Below, one piece after another: positions 11,975-24,974 of a DNA stretch of 64,000 nt (the stretch's first letter is position 1; every line of letters begins with the position of its first letter). The DNA lies in assembly GCA_013400115.1 (NCBI GenBank), contig VXBP01009432.1:374420-438419 (forward strand). The letters run 5' to 3'. Source of the stretch: Rhinopomastus cyanomelas (Eukaryota > Chordata > Aves > Bucerotiformes > Rhinopomastidae). The notes under the pieces were generated by a model, which saw nothing but the letters and a program-made list of their open reading frames with translations, was not told where the DNA came from and ran no database searches. The position numbers were made by a program, and so were the translations under genes.

Positions 11975-13726
11975 AAAGCATTGTGTTGGCTTTGCAAAGC
12001 CTATGCAAGCATTACTATGTCTCCCTTGTGCAAACTTGCAGACACATGTATGTACACTACAAGCAGTATGTCTAGTTTTGCATCTGGCGTGTTCTTGCCA
12101 TGCCTGGCTCTGTTCAAACTTACAAGCCACATTTTCTGAAGTGTTTTCTGCTGTGATTGCCACATTCCTTGTTAATTGTCATGTATAATTTTACAGCCAG
12201 TTAGGCACACTGCACATTTGATTGCCTCTTTCCCCCATGGAACATACTCTAAATTTCCAAATAGCTGTATTTTCTTTAGGCATATGTTGTAAAAGACTTG
12301 GATGGAGAAGGGCATATAATCTTTGCAGATTTTGCTAGTTCTGTCTTGGAAGACAGAAGGCTGCACATTTTGGTATCAGCTACATATTGTGCTTTTGAGA
12401 GAGTGACAAATTCACTTCTGATCTTTGACTGTACCTCTGCTTGGTTAAACTACAGCTTTTCATCTTTTAATAACTTTCTCATTACCTTTCCCACTTCTGG
12501 ATACAAATGTTCAAGGTCCCTTCTCTTCAAGTACCCTTCAATGTGCCTTCAAAGTACCCTTCATCTCGAACTCTTCATCACTGCTTGAACTGCTTGCAGG
12601 TGAAGCTGTGAGCCTCCTGATGCCTCTATATCCTACCTTGTTTCTGTAACCACTTATTTCCTTCTTCATCTCTTTTTAGCCAGCCATGCTCACTGTTTAC
12701 TATCTTCCACATAAAAGGCTCAGGTCAAACAATCCATCAATGACTCTGGCTGTACCTGGCCTGAATTCTGAGATCGATTCTCACTACTGATAGCAGAGAT
12801 GACCTTCTTTCAGTTTTCCTAGACCTAACTAAAATCCTCTTAAGTTTTGATTAGAAATTCAGTGAAGTTCTTACTTTATGTGAACTGCTTTAACTTTCTT
12901 TTGTCTTTAGAGATCATAAATGTTTCCTTGACATTTCCCAATGAATTCTGAAAATTCAAGAAAGAGAGTTAAATGAGTGGTGGATAACAAGTGTCAGTCA
13001 TGAGGTAACTATAAATTTTGTTGGCTGATTGCAGAAAATACTGAGATCCAGGGAAAATTACAGATTCTAACATCTTCTACCCTATTTAAGCTTGTAGTAA
13101 ACGTCCAAGTATCCCAGTAAAGTGAAGATCATATTATCTTTTAACAGAAGGCACTATGCCAAAATAATTTACAATTGTAAGGAAAAAATAGCCTGCTAGA
13201 TTTTATGTCAATGGTGCTGCTAGGATCAACCAGTAAAACCTGTCCTAAAGAGCCAGGAGAAGTTTCAAAGGAGATAAAGACTGAGAACATGAGACTACAC
13301 AACCTTCCTTTGTATCTTTTGTACCAAATTAGAATTCAATTTATTTTAAATAGGGTCTAAAACAGCAGCCATTGTAACTGAAACAAATATTCTTGCTCAT
13401 GTTGGTAACATTTGTTTCTCTTATTTTTCACTTTTGTTGCTCCTTTTACTTTTTTTTCTCTGAATTGCATGTGATTTATGTTTTACCTCCCATCCACCAC
13501 TTTAATTCCCTGTGTGCCTGCTGCTCTGCCTGTGCTGAGCAGTTATGAATGTGACGTGCCAGTCTGACAGAGCTGAAATGCAGCAGAGGAACCTGTTGGC
13601 TTCTTAACGTCGCTCTGAATAAGCTATTAAAAAAGCCAGTGTTTGTTGACAGATGAGATGGCTTTGTCCACAGACATTGTAGCATTTCATAGGTAGCAAG
13701 CAAGTCCAGCTGGACAGTGTATTTAC
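11975..13726. other. Unique DNA, no gene seen
   Basis: No exon or repeat was recognised. The stretch about 13540-13690, next to the exon candidate at 13727, carries several CpGs and a TALE-type TGACAGATGAGATGG motif, so it could be conserved regulatory DNA. Confidence 0.4.
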
Positions 13727-13805
13727 CTTTTTGGGGGTGTATAAGGACTTCATTGCTGTCCTCGTCTCTGGAGCTGTACGATCCTCTTCGGCTTCTAAGT
13801 CTTCA
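13727..13805 (-). CDS. Candidate internal exon (79 nt), gene unknown
   Basis: On the minus strand a strong polypyrimidine acceptor, CTTCTCATCAATTTTTATGCCTAG by composition, precedes the segment, and the donor AAAAAG|GTAAAT follows. The segment starts with the last base of a split codon and then reads 26 codons without a stop: an acidic stretch starting EDLEAEEDRTAPETR and ending SLYTPKK. It is richer in CpG and third-position G/C than its surroundings, as coding exons often are. The residue mix (acidic, then Ser/Thr/Lys) suggests a disordered region of an intracellular protein. I do not recognise the gene, and no second minus-strand exon in the window could be joined to it. This is the best exon candidate here, but it is unproven. 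Confidence 0.4.
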
Positions 13806-16800
13806 CTAGGCATAAAAATTGATGAGAAGTTAAAGACTTTAGACTTATTCCTAATATTCATTTAACTCCCCAAACCAGCAGCCTAACTGAAGAAAAATTG
13901 CTGAAATTGTTGCCTTACTGTTGCCCTGAGTATGGTAAGGTCCAGGTGTGTGAAGACAGCAAAGGATAGATACCTTCTTTGGTTCTTCAGATCTGTTCGA
14001 TGAACAGTTTATTTGAAAGACGCACTTTGGTGAGTGACTAAATATGGGGATCATTGCTCATTTCTATCTTAAGTGGGAAGATACTGTCCATTTTGATATC
14101 AGAAGAGAGGAAATGTCTGTGTTTTAGTTAACATGGAAAGAGTTCTTCCTATCCCTCAATATAGCATCCTTGCTTTGGGAAACAAGGCAGCACTCGGAGT
14201 TCAGTGCCTGGCAGTTTACACTTGACATTCCTTCATTCTGTTCTGTGCTCACAGCGTGAGAGACAAGAAAGTGTCCCTTAGTAAAATATGTCTCTTATCT
14301 ATTTCTTTCGTGTAAATCCCTGTCTAGCAAAGACACCACAATTATTCATTTGGCTCTCAGGAGCACTGGCCAACCAGCAGACCCAGCAGACCACAGCATT
14401 GTGTATATGCATCTGTGTAGGACAAAGTGATTTCTTAGGTTTGGTTGAGCACCGTGTAAACATGATTGAGTTGGCCCAGCTGCTCAGCATATGTGTGAAA
14501 GTAAGTGTGTCTGGATATGTCCCCATTAATTCCCACTGGAAACCATCATAGTCTGCAGAGCTGGATGTCCCCATAAATTCTCACTGGAAACCACCATAGT
14601 CTACAGAGCTGGAACAAGCTATGCAGCCACAATGATGTGGGTGGGATGTCAGAAGGGGTTTGATTCCTTGTGCCAAAACAAATGTTTCAGTTCCAGTAAC
14701 AGACATATAAAGGCAGTCATGTTTTCCCTGAACAAGGTCTCAGGCATCACAAAACAAATCAATATTTCTTGTCCAGGAAATCTTTAAGGTTTCTGATGGC
14801 CAAGTGATTAGTTTATTTTCCAGTGCTTTTAGAAACAGAAAATAATTTACAAAGTGCTTTGGTAGAAGTAGGCCAGAGTTATTTACACAAAATTAATGAA
14901 CTGCAAGTAGTGATTCACTGTGTGTGAGAAAGGAGACAAGATGGTTTTTAACAATGCTTTTGGGTTTAACGCAGTGGCTGGCAAGACTAAGTTTTTAAAT
15001 GCTAGAAACAACCCAGACATATTCAAGACAGTAAAGGTTGCTTTCCTCTTAGAAAGAGACCCTTTGATCTGAGAAGAGAGTTTCAATATTTATTCAATTT
15101 ATTTGATGAAGTTTTACAAATTATCTGTATTCACTTTACCTAAAGGACCTGAGAAGGAAATGAGATTATTGAAAATGAAACATGACCTTATAATTTATCA
15201 CAAATGACATTTTGATAAACACAAAACACAGAAGACAAGTTCCAAAACATTTTCTGCAATGTCTGTGTCTATATTAAAAAAAAAAAATCCAAAGTAGTAG
15301 AATCAGAAGAAGCAGAATCAGAAGCAGTAGAAAAAGCCGAAGCAAACAGGTGCAGAAGATGAGTACAACAATGCTGAGACCATAACAACAACAAAGATTC
15401 TTCCTCATTGATATACTCTGTCTCTTTAATGTGTTGCCTTTTTACCAAACTCTTAATTATTTTTAGTTTTATTCTGTATTTATGTTATATTTATGTTTAT
15501 ATTCTGTGTTGCGTTCTTCCTGCAAACCCTGATTTGTTTCATCATATTAAAGCCTATTTAGACGAGCACAGTTTAGTCTATGTTTATTGTGGAATAGCTT
15601 AAGGAAGTAGTAAATAAGAAAAAATAAATCAGAATTTATCCAAACCTATCTTTAGTATAGTTTCTTCTTAAGTCTATGTCATTTTTGTAACTTCAATTGA
15701 AATCTTATTGCTGCAAAGAGTTTTGGCTTCAGGTTTGTTATTTATTTTAAGTCAGGGTGGGCGAGATTTACTCCGTAAGAAGCATGCTATATAAAACACA
15801 GAATGTTTACATATGGAAAGTTCTGCTGAGAGAAGGAACTGTTCTCTTTATTTAACACTGCTGGGCATCTGTTAAAAAATAAATTGAAAAAGCTGGTCAT
15901 GAGTCAGTGTGTAGGCTGTTTAATTTCTTTAAAAGGATTTAGCAAAACCATAAGACAAATAAAGAACAATTTGAAATGACATTTTAGCTTCTTTTGACTG
16001 TGAAAGAGGAAAAAAAAAGGTCATGCTTTGAGAAAATATGGTTCTAATTCTCACCAAAATGTATATGTATAGCACTTTTTGTTGTCAGGAATCTGCTGCA
16101 CCCCATTGGTGCTGAGATTTTCATTAGGTCTTGAAACATTGCTTATAGACAAGACAGTGCCACCATCTGTGTAGCTGCTTCTTGGAAAAGCTGTTTATAA
16201 GCCGGTTGCATTGAGAGAAAATTTAGCTTAAATGTTCTTTATTTGACACACATAAACATGAAGACAAGGTGAAATGCAGACCTTCAGGAGTTCACTTGAG
16301 GAGTCGGGAGTTCATCTTCACTATTTTGCAGTGGCAAACGATGGCTAACAAAAGACTACCCCAATAGAATCAAATTTCCAGTACATCTGTTGTTCTATAA
16401 AGATCTCAAGACAGGTACCAAGCTACGAGGTCTTTCAATGACTTTGTGATTCCCTCTCAATCCTCCCTGTAGTTCATATATGGGAAATGTTCTATTGAAT
16501 TCACTGGTAATATTTGGAGACCTTCTGCCAAGGTCTCTAAGGTGGATAAAGATTATAACTAGGAAGAGAAAGTGTATGTATTTCATGTGATAAAGAATCT
16601 CATCATTTAAAATTCTTCATTTTGACAATTTCTCCCACATTTTCCAGAAATACTTAAACTCTCTGTGACATAAACTGGGATGTTTTTATTAGAGAACTAC
16701 TTAGATGTGAAAACAGAAGATTCAATCTATGCTCAAATCTATTACCTGAGCATCTTAGTGCTGGCAGTCTTACCTCCTGTACATAATTCTCAACAAAATA

Positions 16801-16870
16801 TCATTTGGTAACATATGCAAAATTAGTTAAACATAAAAAGTGCTATGATAGTGACAGATCCTTGCATTCA
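13806..16870. other. Unique DNA, no confident gene
   Basis: Apart from the short tandem duplication at 14.5 kb listed separately and a purine-rich AGAA-type patch near 15283-15360 beginning with A11, I see nothing recognisable. Reading frames are short. Confidence 0.45.
14511..14608. repeat. Two-copy tandem duplication, 48-50 bp unit
   Basis: The unit starting CTGGATATGTCCCC (14511-14560) is repeated directly as CTGGATGTCCCC (14561-14608), with the shared core CACTGGAAACCA, CATAGTCT and ACAGAG or GCAGAG. A third copy starts with CTGGA at 14609 and breaks off. The copies differ by a few substitutions and a 2 bp indel, so the duplication is not recent. Confidence 0.85.
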
Positions 16871-17445
16871 GTGGGACCTGGACAGGCTGGAGAGCTGAAC
16901 AGGAGAAATTTAATGAAGTCCAAGAAGGGCAAGTGTAGAGTCTTGCATCTGGGTAAGAACAACCCCAGATACCAGTATAGATTGGAGACCGACCTGTTGG
17001 AGAGCAATGGAGAAAGGGACGTAGAGGTCCTAGTGGACAGCAGGATGAACATGAGCTAGCAGTGACCTCTTGTGGCCAAGAGGGTCAATGGCATCCGGGG
17101 GTGCATTGGAAGGGGGCTAGTTAGTAGATGGAGAGAGATTCTTCTCACACTCTACCCTGCCCTGGTGAGATCACAACTGCAGTATTGTGTCCAGTCCTGG
17201 GTTCCTCAGTTTAAGAAGCACATGGAACTGCTGGAGAGAGTCCAGTGCAGAGCCAAAAAGAAGATTAAGGACGTGGAACACCTCCATGATGAGAAAAGTC
17301 TGAGGGAGCTGGGTCTCTTTAGCTTGGAGAAGAGGAGACTGAGGGGTGATCTCATTCATGTCTATAAATATGTGAAAGGTGGGTGTCAGGAGGATGGAGC
17401 CAGGCTCTTCTCAATGTCATCTAGTGATAGGACAAGGGGCAATGG
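16871..17445 (+). mobile_element. CR1 LINE ORF2 C-terminal part, truncated at both ends
   Basis: It begins GGGACCTGGACAGGCTGGAG and follows CR1 ORF2 downstream of the reverse transcriptase: CVQSWVPQFKKHMELLERVQ, KSLRELGLFSLEKRRLRGD and SSSDRTRGNG are all readable in one frame (about 17072-17446). A stop near 17057 separates this from the earlier part (MKSKKGKCRVLHLGKNN). The copy ends abruptly at 17445, where a CR1 in the opposite orientation begins, so its own 3' UTR and tail are missing. Confidence 0.92.
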
Positions 17446-18480
17446 GTCAGTCAGTCAGTCAGGGTTCGAAGGGACCACAGGATCATCCAGTTCTAACTCC
17501 CCTACCATGGGCAGGGACACCCCACCCTAGATCAGGCAGGCCAGAGCTTCATCCAGCCTGTCCTTAAACACCTCCAACGATGGGGTCCCAACCACCTCCC
17601 TGGGCAACCCATTCCAGGCTCTCACCACTGTCATAGTGAAGAACATCCTCCTTGCATCCAGTCTAAATCTACCCATCTCCAGCTTTGCTCCATTCCCCCT
17701 AGGTCTATCCCTACCTGATACCCTAAAAAGTTGCTCTCCAGCCTACATTGTCTCTAGTTATAGTTTTACCTGCAGTGTATTTGAAGAAGCCATTTTTATT
17801 GCCCTGGACCTCTCTTGCAAGGTTTAATTCCAAGGAGGCCTTGGCTTTTCTAGTTGCATCCCTACATTCTCTCACCAGAGCCTTATAATAACCCCAAGTG
17901 GCCATCCCCTCCTTCCATGGCCTATAGGCTTTCTTCTTCCTCTTCAGTTTGCCCAGCAGCTCCCTGTTTAACCACGCAGGTCTTCTGGCTCCCTTCGTTG
18001 ACTTCCTACCTGTTGGAATGCTCTTACCTTGGGATTCAAAGAAGTGGTCTTTGAATGTTAACCAGCTGTCTTGGGCCCCTTTACCTGCCAGTACCCTGTC
18101 CCATGGGATTTCCCCTAGCAATTGCTTGAAAAGGCCAAAGTTGGCCCTCCTGAAATCCAGGGTTGTGATTCTGCTAGGTGCCCTGTGTCTGCCACATGAG
18201 ATCCTGAAATCCACCATCTCATGGTCACTGCAACCAAGGCTGCCCTCAACCTTCACTGCTTCAGCCAGACCCTACTTGTTGGTGAGGAGAAGATCCAGCA
18301 GCACCCCTCTTCTAGTGGGTTTCTCCATCATTAACATCAGGAAATTGTCATCAATGCACTGGAAGAACCTCCTGGACTGTGTTATATTCCTGGCAGCCTG
18401 CCTCCTTCACAGCCTCATCTTGTTGGGGGACCTCTGTTTGAGTTCCCACATTCATATGCAGTGGTGACCGTAGTCTGGTC
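17446..18480 (-). mobile_element. CR1 LINE with RT domain deleted: endonuclease end and linker joined to 3' end
   Basis: On the minus strand, sequence from about 18480 resembles the end of the CR1 endonuclease (CIDDNF, then LLDLLLTN, and the conserved GCSDHEMVDFRI). This continues into the linker before the reverse transcriptase (WLTFKDHFFESQGKSIPTGR, RRPAWLNRELLGKLKRKKKAY, ending TRDNVG), open for 177 codons (18256-17723). At about 17742 it jumps to the extreme 3' part of ORF2 and the 3' UTR (GGGTGTCCCTGCCCATGG in the minus sense), reaching the tail at 17446. The whole reverse transcriptase is missing. The usual tail is replaced by a short run, TCAGTCAGTCAGTCAG, at the boundary with the plus-strand CR1. 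The upstream limit at 18480 is approximate. Confidence 0.85.
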
Positions 18481-19560
18481 TTCCTCTGGGAATCTTAAGC
18501 ACTAGACAGCCAGAGGTCCTCCTGTATCTCTTGGCCAATACCTTATGGGAACTGTAGCACGCCAGGCATCTCTGCGCATCTTACCGCTTGTAAGAAGCAC
18601 ATGGAGAAGTCTCAAAATTGCCTCCTCCGTTTCTTGATGCATGTCCATCTGCTCCTGCATACACCACCCTAGGTTGTGGGAGATCACCCCAGGTTGTGGA
18701 GAACATCCGAGAAAGTCTCTCTGGCCACGGCAAGAGTGTCCATTCCCGTGGTGGTTCCCACAGCCGAGCAGAGGGTGTCCCATCAGAGTGCCATAAACTG
18801 ACATATGGAAAGACCCAAGAACTTCATTTAGAGTTTTTGAGGAGGTAATTTGTTATCTCTGGCAGGGATACATGGGGACTATTGTCCCAAAGACATGGTC
18901 CCCGATCTGGTGTCATGATCGTGGTTATATGCTATGAGATAATGCATAAACATTAGATTTCACAATACACCTAATATGTATTAATGACCTGCCCACTTCA
19001 CAGGCAAATTAGGTCTCCTCCCATTTGAGCATGCACTGTCTTTAGTGGTAAGGGTCCCTGGTGGTCTTGGGGGAGGAAGTAAGGAGACTTCTTCACTGTG
19101 AACTTCTGAACCCAGTGCCTTGTGCAGACCCAGTGGTCTCCCTGCTTGTCAGCATTTCTCATATTCCCACATGAAGAATGCATCTGTCTCCTTATCTTAG
19201 CGAATGAGACCTACATGATGGATAGAGTACGTCTGGTCCAGCTCCTCATCTTGTTCAAGGCCTGTTTGCCTTCTTGCTGTCAGATTTAATGAGTAACTAT
19301 TTTGTAAGGTTATGCTTTCCACCTAACGAGCAACTGTTTTCTAAGTTTAAAGTTACGCTTGCCCCATCAGTCAAGAGACAAAGGGAAGGTTCAACAAAAC
19401 CAGTTATGAATCCGCAGGCAATTAAACAACTGACTCAATTTGTAGAAGAAAGGCACTAAGACATCTTAATTCACTCCATCCACCACACATCAGAAGAAGC
19501 CTCACACAAGACATAGACATGGACATATGGAGTTTTGTCACAGAAGTTCCTGCTTTCTTC
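18481..19560. other. Unclassified repeat-like segment, possibly an old ERV/LTR remnant
   Basis: This kilobase is richer in G+C and CpG than the flanking DNA and directly abuts the CR1 at 18480, so it may be part of the same insertion complex. It holds a diverged direct duplication of about 38 bp (19290-19327 and 19328-19365: GAGTAACTATTTTGTAAGGT against CGAGCAACTGTTTTCTAAGT), as found in some LTR U3 regions. TGGTGTCATGATCG at 18908 loosely resembles a retroviral primer binding site. No clear LTR ends (TG...CA), coding block or target duplication is visible. I cannot name the family; ordinary unique DNA is not excluded. Confidence 0.25.
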
Positions 19561-22500
19561 TGAAGTCACGGCAGTCATATGACGTCAGTCTCAGTGTTTA
19601 TAAATCTTCAAAGCCCAGAATTCTCATAGCCTGTTCAGTTGAATACAGATCAATTAGTAGACCTTGATGGTTCCTCCTGCATATAAATTTTCTTCAGAAG
19701 TGATAACATTTCCTTTCAGTGACAGGTATGTAACTCCAAACAGACACCAAGATGGAGAGAAGCAAAAAGAAATGAAGAAGGTGGAAGGAATCAAAGGGGG
19801 AAAAGAGGGTGGAGTTGGGGGGCAGACACTTTTCAACTTTTAGACCCGAATTTTAAACTTTTCCACAGAAAACACACAAATTAAACATACAGTTTCTACT
19901 GAGCTTTTAAAGTATAGCAACTCATCTGCTGGGAAGCCAGAACTACACAGACACGAAGCCCACACTTGAGAAACTGGTGTTTCTGTCTTCAAAGCCTGTC
20001 ACGGACGATCACTTCCATGTTCAGACTGTGCAGACAAAGGACAATGAAGTACAAAAAGTCTTGGACTTTCCTTTCCCTTCTCCTTCTATTTGCATAGCTT
20101 AATAAGGGTTAAGATTAATTGCATAACCTTCTTGGGAAACCAGCTTTGTTCCTAATCCCTGGTGTGGAGATAGTGTCAGAGGCGTTGTTGGGAAGGCAGG
20201 GGACTTGGCAGGTGGAGAGGAAAAGCAGCAGAGCTTCGGACTCCACTGCAGTGGGGGCATCTGGTCCACACTTCACAGATTTCAAGGGGAAGAAGGTCAT
20301 CTCTTGAGGGAAGAGCAGCCACAGCACAGAACTGTGCCTAACACAGATAGCCCCATTCCTGGATTTCTCCACAAAGACTTATTGCTGAGCTTTTGGCACT
20401 TCGTTGCAATGACTAATGCACATATACAGGAAGAGTGGAAACATCGTCCCAGAGAGACCAAGGTAACAGCAGAGAGGGCTCACTGATTCTTCATTTTTCA
20501 CCTTTGGAGTACATCTGCTCCCCCAGACACCACTGTGTAACCTGAGGTAGAGGATTTATAAAAGCATAATTCCTAATGTATTACTGCACAATTTGAGGTA
20601 CAGGTTTTCAGTGGGGGGCTCAGATCTTATCAAGAAATTTTCATCACTGGGGAGAGGTAGTCACCACAGTGCTGCTGTTTCTGCTACAATCACTGCGTGC
20701 TTTCCTGTTTATTTTTCCCATGCTGTACCAAAGCCTGCTGTAATGCAAATCTGGCCATTCTGTTATTTGTGTTCAGCAGCAGGATCTCCAGGTTAGTTCC
20801 CTGCTTGACACTTTATGTTAATCCACTTTCTGGTTGGAAAAGATGTGAAATTTACTCAAGAATGAAATTGTATTCCACATCGTTACACTGTTCTCATTAA
20901 ATCTATTATTTCCACATCATCGCACAAGAAAATACCCAGTGCGAGAATTCTCCAAGAGTTCACTTCCCTAATTCACAGGACAATTACAAAATTGTTTTTG
21001 TCACAGTGGGAATTGTTAACTGCTGTGTCACTTAAGTTTTTGCCATGCCAGCTAATAAAAACTAGAATGCAGCAGAACTAGAGTGCAGCAATGCAGCCAG
21101 AGAATACGAAAGGGGTTTGAGTCGACTTTTTAATTTGTTTCATTGTTCAATTTTCTTTTAATCAGGAAGAAAATAAAGTATGGGGGGAGGTAAATAATTT
21201 TGTTGCTGGGATTTTTCCCAGTGTTGGTACCTTTGAGCTGTATGAAAGAAATCTGGTTTTAAAATCAAGCATTTCATTTGCTTGAAAAGTATAATCTGCC
21301 TCCAAAGTGTGTACTGGAATAAATAATCACTGTGAGACAGATACTTGATTTCTTGCAAGAACTGGTTTTGATTATGGAATGGTGGATTTGTCCCTAGTTT
21401 CAATCAAAATCAAACATATGATGAGGTTTTCAAATGTTCCCATGACAGAAGATGCTTAGTTTTCCCATTCAGACTTCTTCAAAATGGCAGTTTGTCTTCA
21501 GAGAACTGCAGGATAATAGTAGGCAAATGCAGAAGGTTGCAGTTCTTGTGTTAGAAATCCGTATGAAAGCTAATTATTTAGGTGTTGCTTGTAGAGACAA
21601 ACATAATATTATTGCATTTTTCATCTCAGTCTAAAACAGACAACGCTGTCTCTGCCTCATGTCTATAAAAGGACTCTCAATGCCTGTTCAGATGGTGCCT
21701 CTATAGTTTGGGTCTCTTGACCACCTGCAGAGTGTCTGTTTGCTGATCTTTGCCTGCAGTAATTAGTACAATGGTGCATTATCAGCACTGTTTTGGTCAC
21801 AGCATTGCATGGACTACTATGAAGAAAATTAACTCCATTCCAACTAGATCCAGCCCAATTCCATTAGAAAGGCAAAAAGTAGCTTAAGACAGTTAGACAT
21901 TACAAGACTTGAGAACAGATTACCACAAAAAATATGGGACTTTTGCCAGTATCTGTGTGTGAAAATGCACAGGGGCAGGATACATGGTACAGTAACATAT
22001 TTGTGTGAGAAATAGTTGCTTGCCCTATGAGGATAGCAATGTTTCAACATTGTTCTGTTGTCAGTACTGTTAATGGAAACATGATGTAAGTCTTGTCAGA
22101 AGAACTAACCATGGCCAACTTTAAGATCTCATTACAGTCAGTAGTCTGGGCACTCACAAAATCCAAGTTTTGCAGTTTGAAATTCGCGGTTTCTTGGTCT
22201 AAGGCATTGGGAAGTTGCCATAACAACTTGGGAAATGTTTTTCAGCTCTGAATAAACTGTAATGATGGGTTTGAAGCTTCCAGTTTCAGTTTTCAGATTC
22301 TTCCTTCTTCAAATTTAGTTTGGAGATGAAAGCGATAGGCATGGCAGACACCTTGCCCTGGGAGCGTGGTGAATGGAGAGACTGGTACCTCAAGGATCAG
22401 CACAAGGATGGTTTAGTCTGAATTTCATTGTTTGCTGAAATGGAGAGAGTCGTTTCCTTATTCGTTGCTGTAGGAACCAGCATGCTAGAAGTGGAGGACT

Positions 22501-24974
22501 GCCTTGGAAATACACAGTACAGACAACTGGATTTTAAAGTCCCACTGATGCTGAGGGGCCAGTGCATGGACTGAATGAACTCGAGATTTCCACAAGGAGC
22601 AAGAACTGCTGGAAATCTCTTCCCTTTGACAGGTTCAAGACAATAGTCTGGACTAGTTACTTTAAAAAAAGTGATTGGTCTTAAGTCTTTGTGTAGGGCT
22701 TTTATGCAGGGTGAATTAAATGTATGTTGCTTTCCCCCCAAATCTACTAAGTTCTGGTCTTTTGCCTATAATTTACCAGTGGTTTATGAACCCTCCCCGT
22801 TTATTTTCGTTTCAGCCCATTAACTAAATTAATTGGTAAATTCTGTCTTGAGACAAACCCTTGACACCAAAAAGCATATTTCATCAAAACTGTGCAGAAG
22901 TCAGGCTGCACCTCCCTTCACACCAGAGAATAATTGCTAGGGGGTTCAAAAAGGGCACTCCACAAAAAGTCCTCTCAAAACTGCTTATGGAGAGATTTTA
23001 AAGGTAATGCTTATAGAGGAAATTTTGAAAAACTACTTTTACTAACAAAAAGCAATTGATCTAGAACTGCAGAGAGTGTCCAGGATTGTTCTCATATAAT
23101 ATAGACTCTAATTCCTTAGTACTAAGTGTCTCTTCTCAAGCCTTGGGTCTGCTTTTGCCTTTCTTGGTAGACTGCATGCAAGTAGATTGAGTTGCTATAC
23201 AATATTTAGGGATTGAGCTGCAGAAGAAGAGATGTACCTGAGCATTTCAAAATCCACTGAAGAATGAATGCACTGAAAATTTCTTAGCATATATTGGTTT
23301 TTCCTTTTCCATTTTTTTTTAACTGAAGAGACTTATTTAAAGAAAAATAGAAAGTCATAATTTCAAACCCTCATGCTCTTATTCCATTTACCATAGTCCT
23401 TCATTTGAGGCAAAACTGTTGCCTTCAGACAGATCAAAACCTGATCTCTGAACTTATTAGAAATTCTGTCTGAGGAGAGGCTGTGTAATAAAGACACAGC
23501 TTGGAGAGAAACTTTTATATTGTTCAGAAAGTTATACATGAAATAGTTATACACTCCATATTGCTAAAAGAGTGAATGCTTCAAGACTTGCCTTCATAGC
23601 GTATGACAACCCCGTGTTTTAGTGCTTCTTTGCAGATGCTGACTAGTTTATGATGGTTTGGTGGAGTTGAGCAAATCACTCTTTTGCTATACTCTGTTAC
23701 TCTTTCCCTGTTGTCTAAAGCAAAAAGCTAGGGAAGAATGCTGTTTTTATGCTGGCAACTCACTCATCCTCTTTGAAGATCAGTATCTCCCTGGAAGAGA
23801 CTTCATGAGAGTTTGAGAATTCAGAAAGGTCTTTAAGAATAAACTCTTTAAGTCTTTTCATACATTCACTAGGATGAACAACATTTTACACTTTAACTTA
23901 ATTTTATTTTTTTAATATTTATGTCTTCTATCAGGCAGTAACAAATGGTACTGAGTTCAGAGTACTGAGGTCTTAAAATATGAGCTTCAAAACTGATGAT
24001 AGAGTGGAGCTAATAGTAAAGCTGAATGAGAGAAGCATAGTGAAAGCATGTTTTATTTTAGGTCCCACATATGTATTCATCTTCACAGTTAGATTTATCT
24101 AACATTTACTAATGACCAGTTAATGTTTGCAATGTTTGTAATGTTTGCTGAGGAATCCAAATAAGTGTTAGAAGTCAATGAAGTTTAAACAGACTCAAAT
24201 TTCTCTGAAAACCTTTACTTGAAAAGTAAAGCTGTCTAATTAGTTAGTAAAATCAAATTGCAAGTTGTCTTGAAGGGGATCTGCAGCAATCACAATGTGA
24301 CAGCTTTATATGGTCAAACTACTGCTTACACTGCAATGCTAAAGACACTTCAAGATTTATTTAAAGGAATTAGATTTATCAGTTATGGACTTTGATTAGA
24401 AACTTGCAAATATATGTGGCTTCTTTAGTTGCAGACAATCAGAGGCTTCCTTGTAAATTAAGAATAAGGAAATACGCTGCCAGCAAGGTAATGTCTGTAG
24501 CCATTGAGGCACTTTTCAGGAAGTCAGGTAATGTATTTGGAAAGAACAGGCAGGAAAGCCAAGAAAGAAATTTGTACAAAAGCCAGTGCATCTGAACAAG
24601 TGTCCTTTCTTTTCCTAGCTGCAGCAGATTCATACAGTTACTGCATCTTTTTAAAAGTGCTGCCATGTTGGTACCCTGAGGCCACTGTGCTGTACTGTCT
24701 CTCTTACTAAAATTTCTGGAAGATGTATAATTTTAATGCACTGAGAGACTTTCCAGTCTGTCTCAAGAATATTTATAAATCTACTGTAGAGTAACTAAAG
24801 TAGGCAGGAAGCTGAGGCAACATCATGTCTTTTAACCCTTACTGTACACTGTGTTTCCTTGCAGTTTTCTTACACAGACAAAAGCTTTTCTTAATGAAAA
24901 CTACACACAAAGTCTTTTGTTCATTATAGCAATGTGCATTAATCTGGAAGAGATTCCTCCACTGCCACTCACTC
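19561..24974. other. Unique DNA, no gene seen
   Basis: There are only short chance-like frames on both strands. A minus-strand open stretch (22741-22397, 114 codons) lacks splice sites and any recognisable motif. A small triple repeat of AATGTTTGC-like units lies at about 24121-24150. No LTR, CR1 or RNA gene was recognised. Confidence 0.45.

Noticed and set aside
17723..18256. 177-codon minus-strand frame as a host gene
   Set aside because: Its content (GCSDHEMVDF, RRPAWLNREL, TRDNVG) is the CR1 ORF2 endonuclease end and linker; it belongs to the LINE.
18908..18925. Retroviral primer binding site TGGTGTCATGATCG
   Set aside because: It fits a tRNA-His-type site only with mismatches and a gap, and no CA-ending LTR stands immediately before it.
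22397..22741. 114-codon minus-strand frame
   Set aside because: No recognisable domain, weak context and no splice sites.
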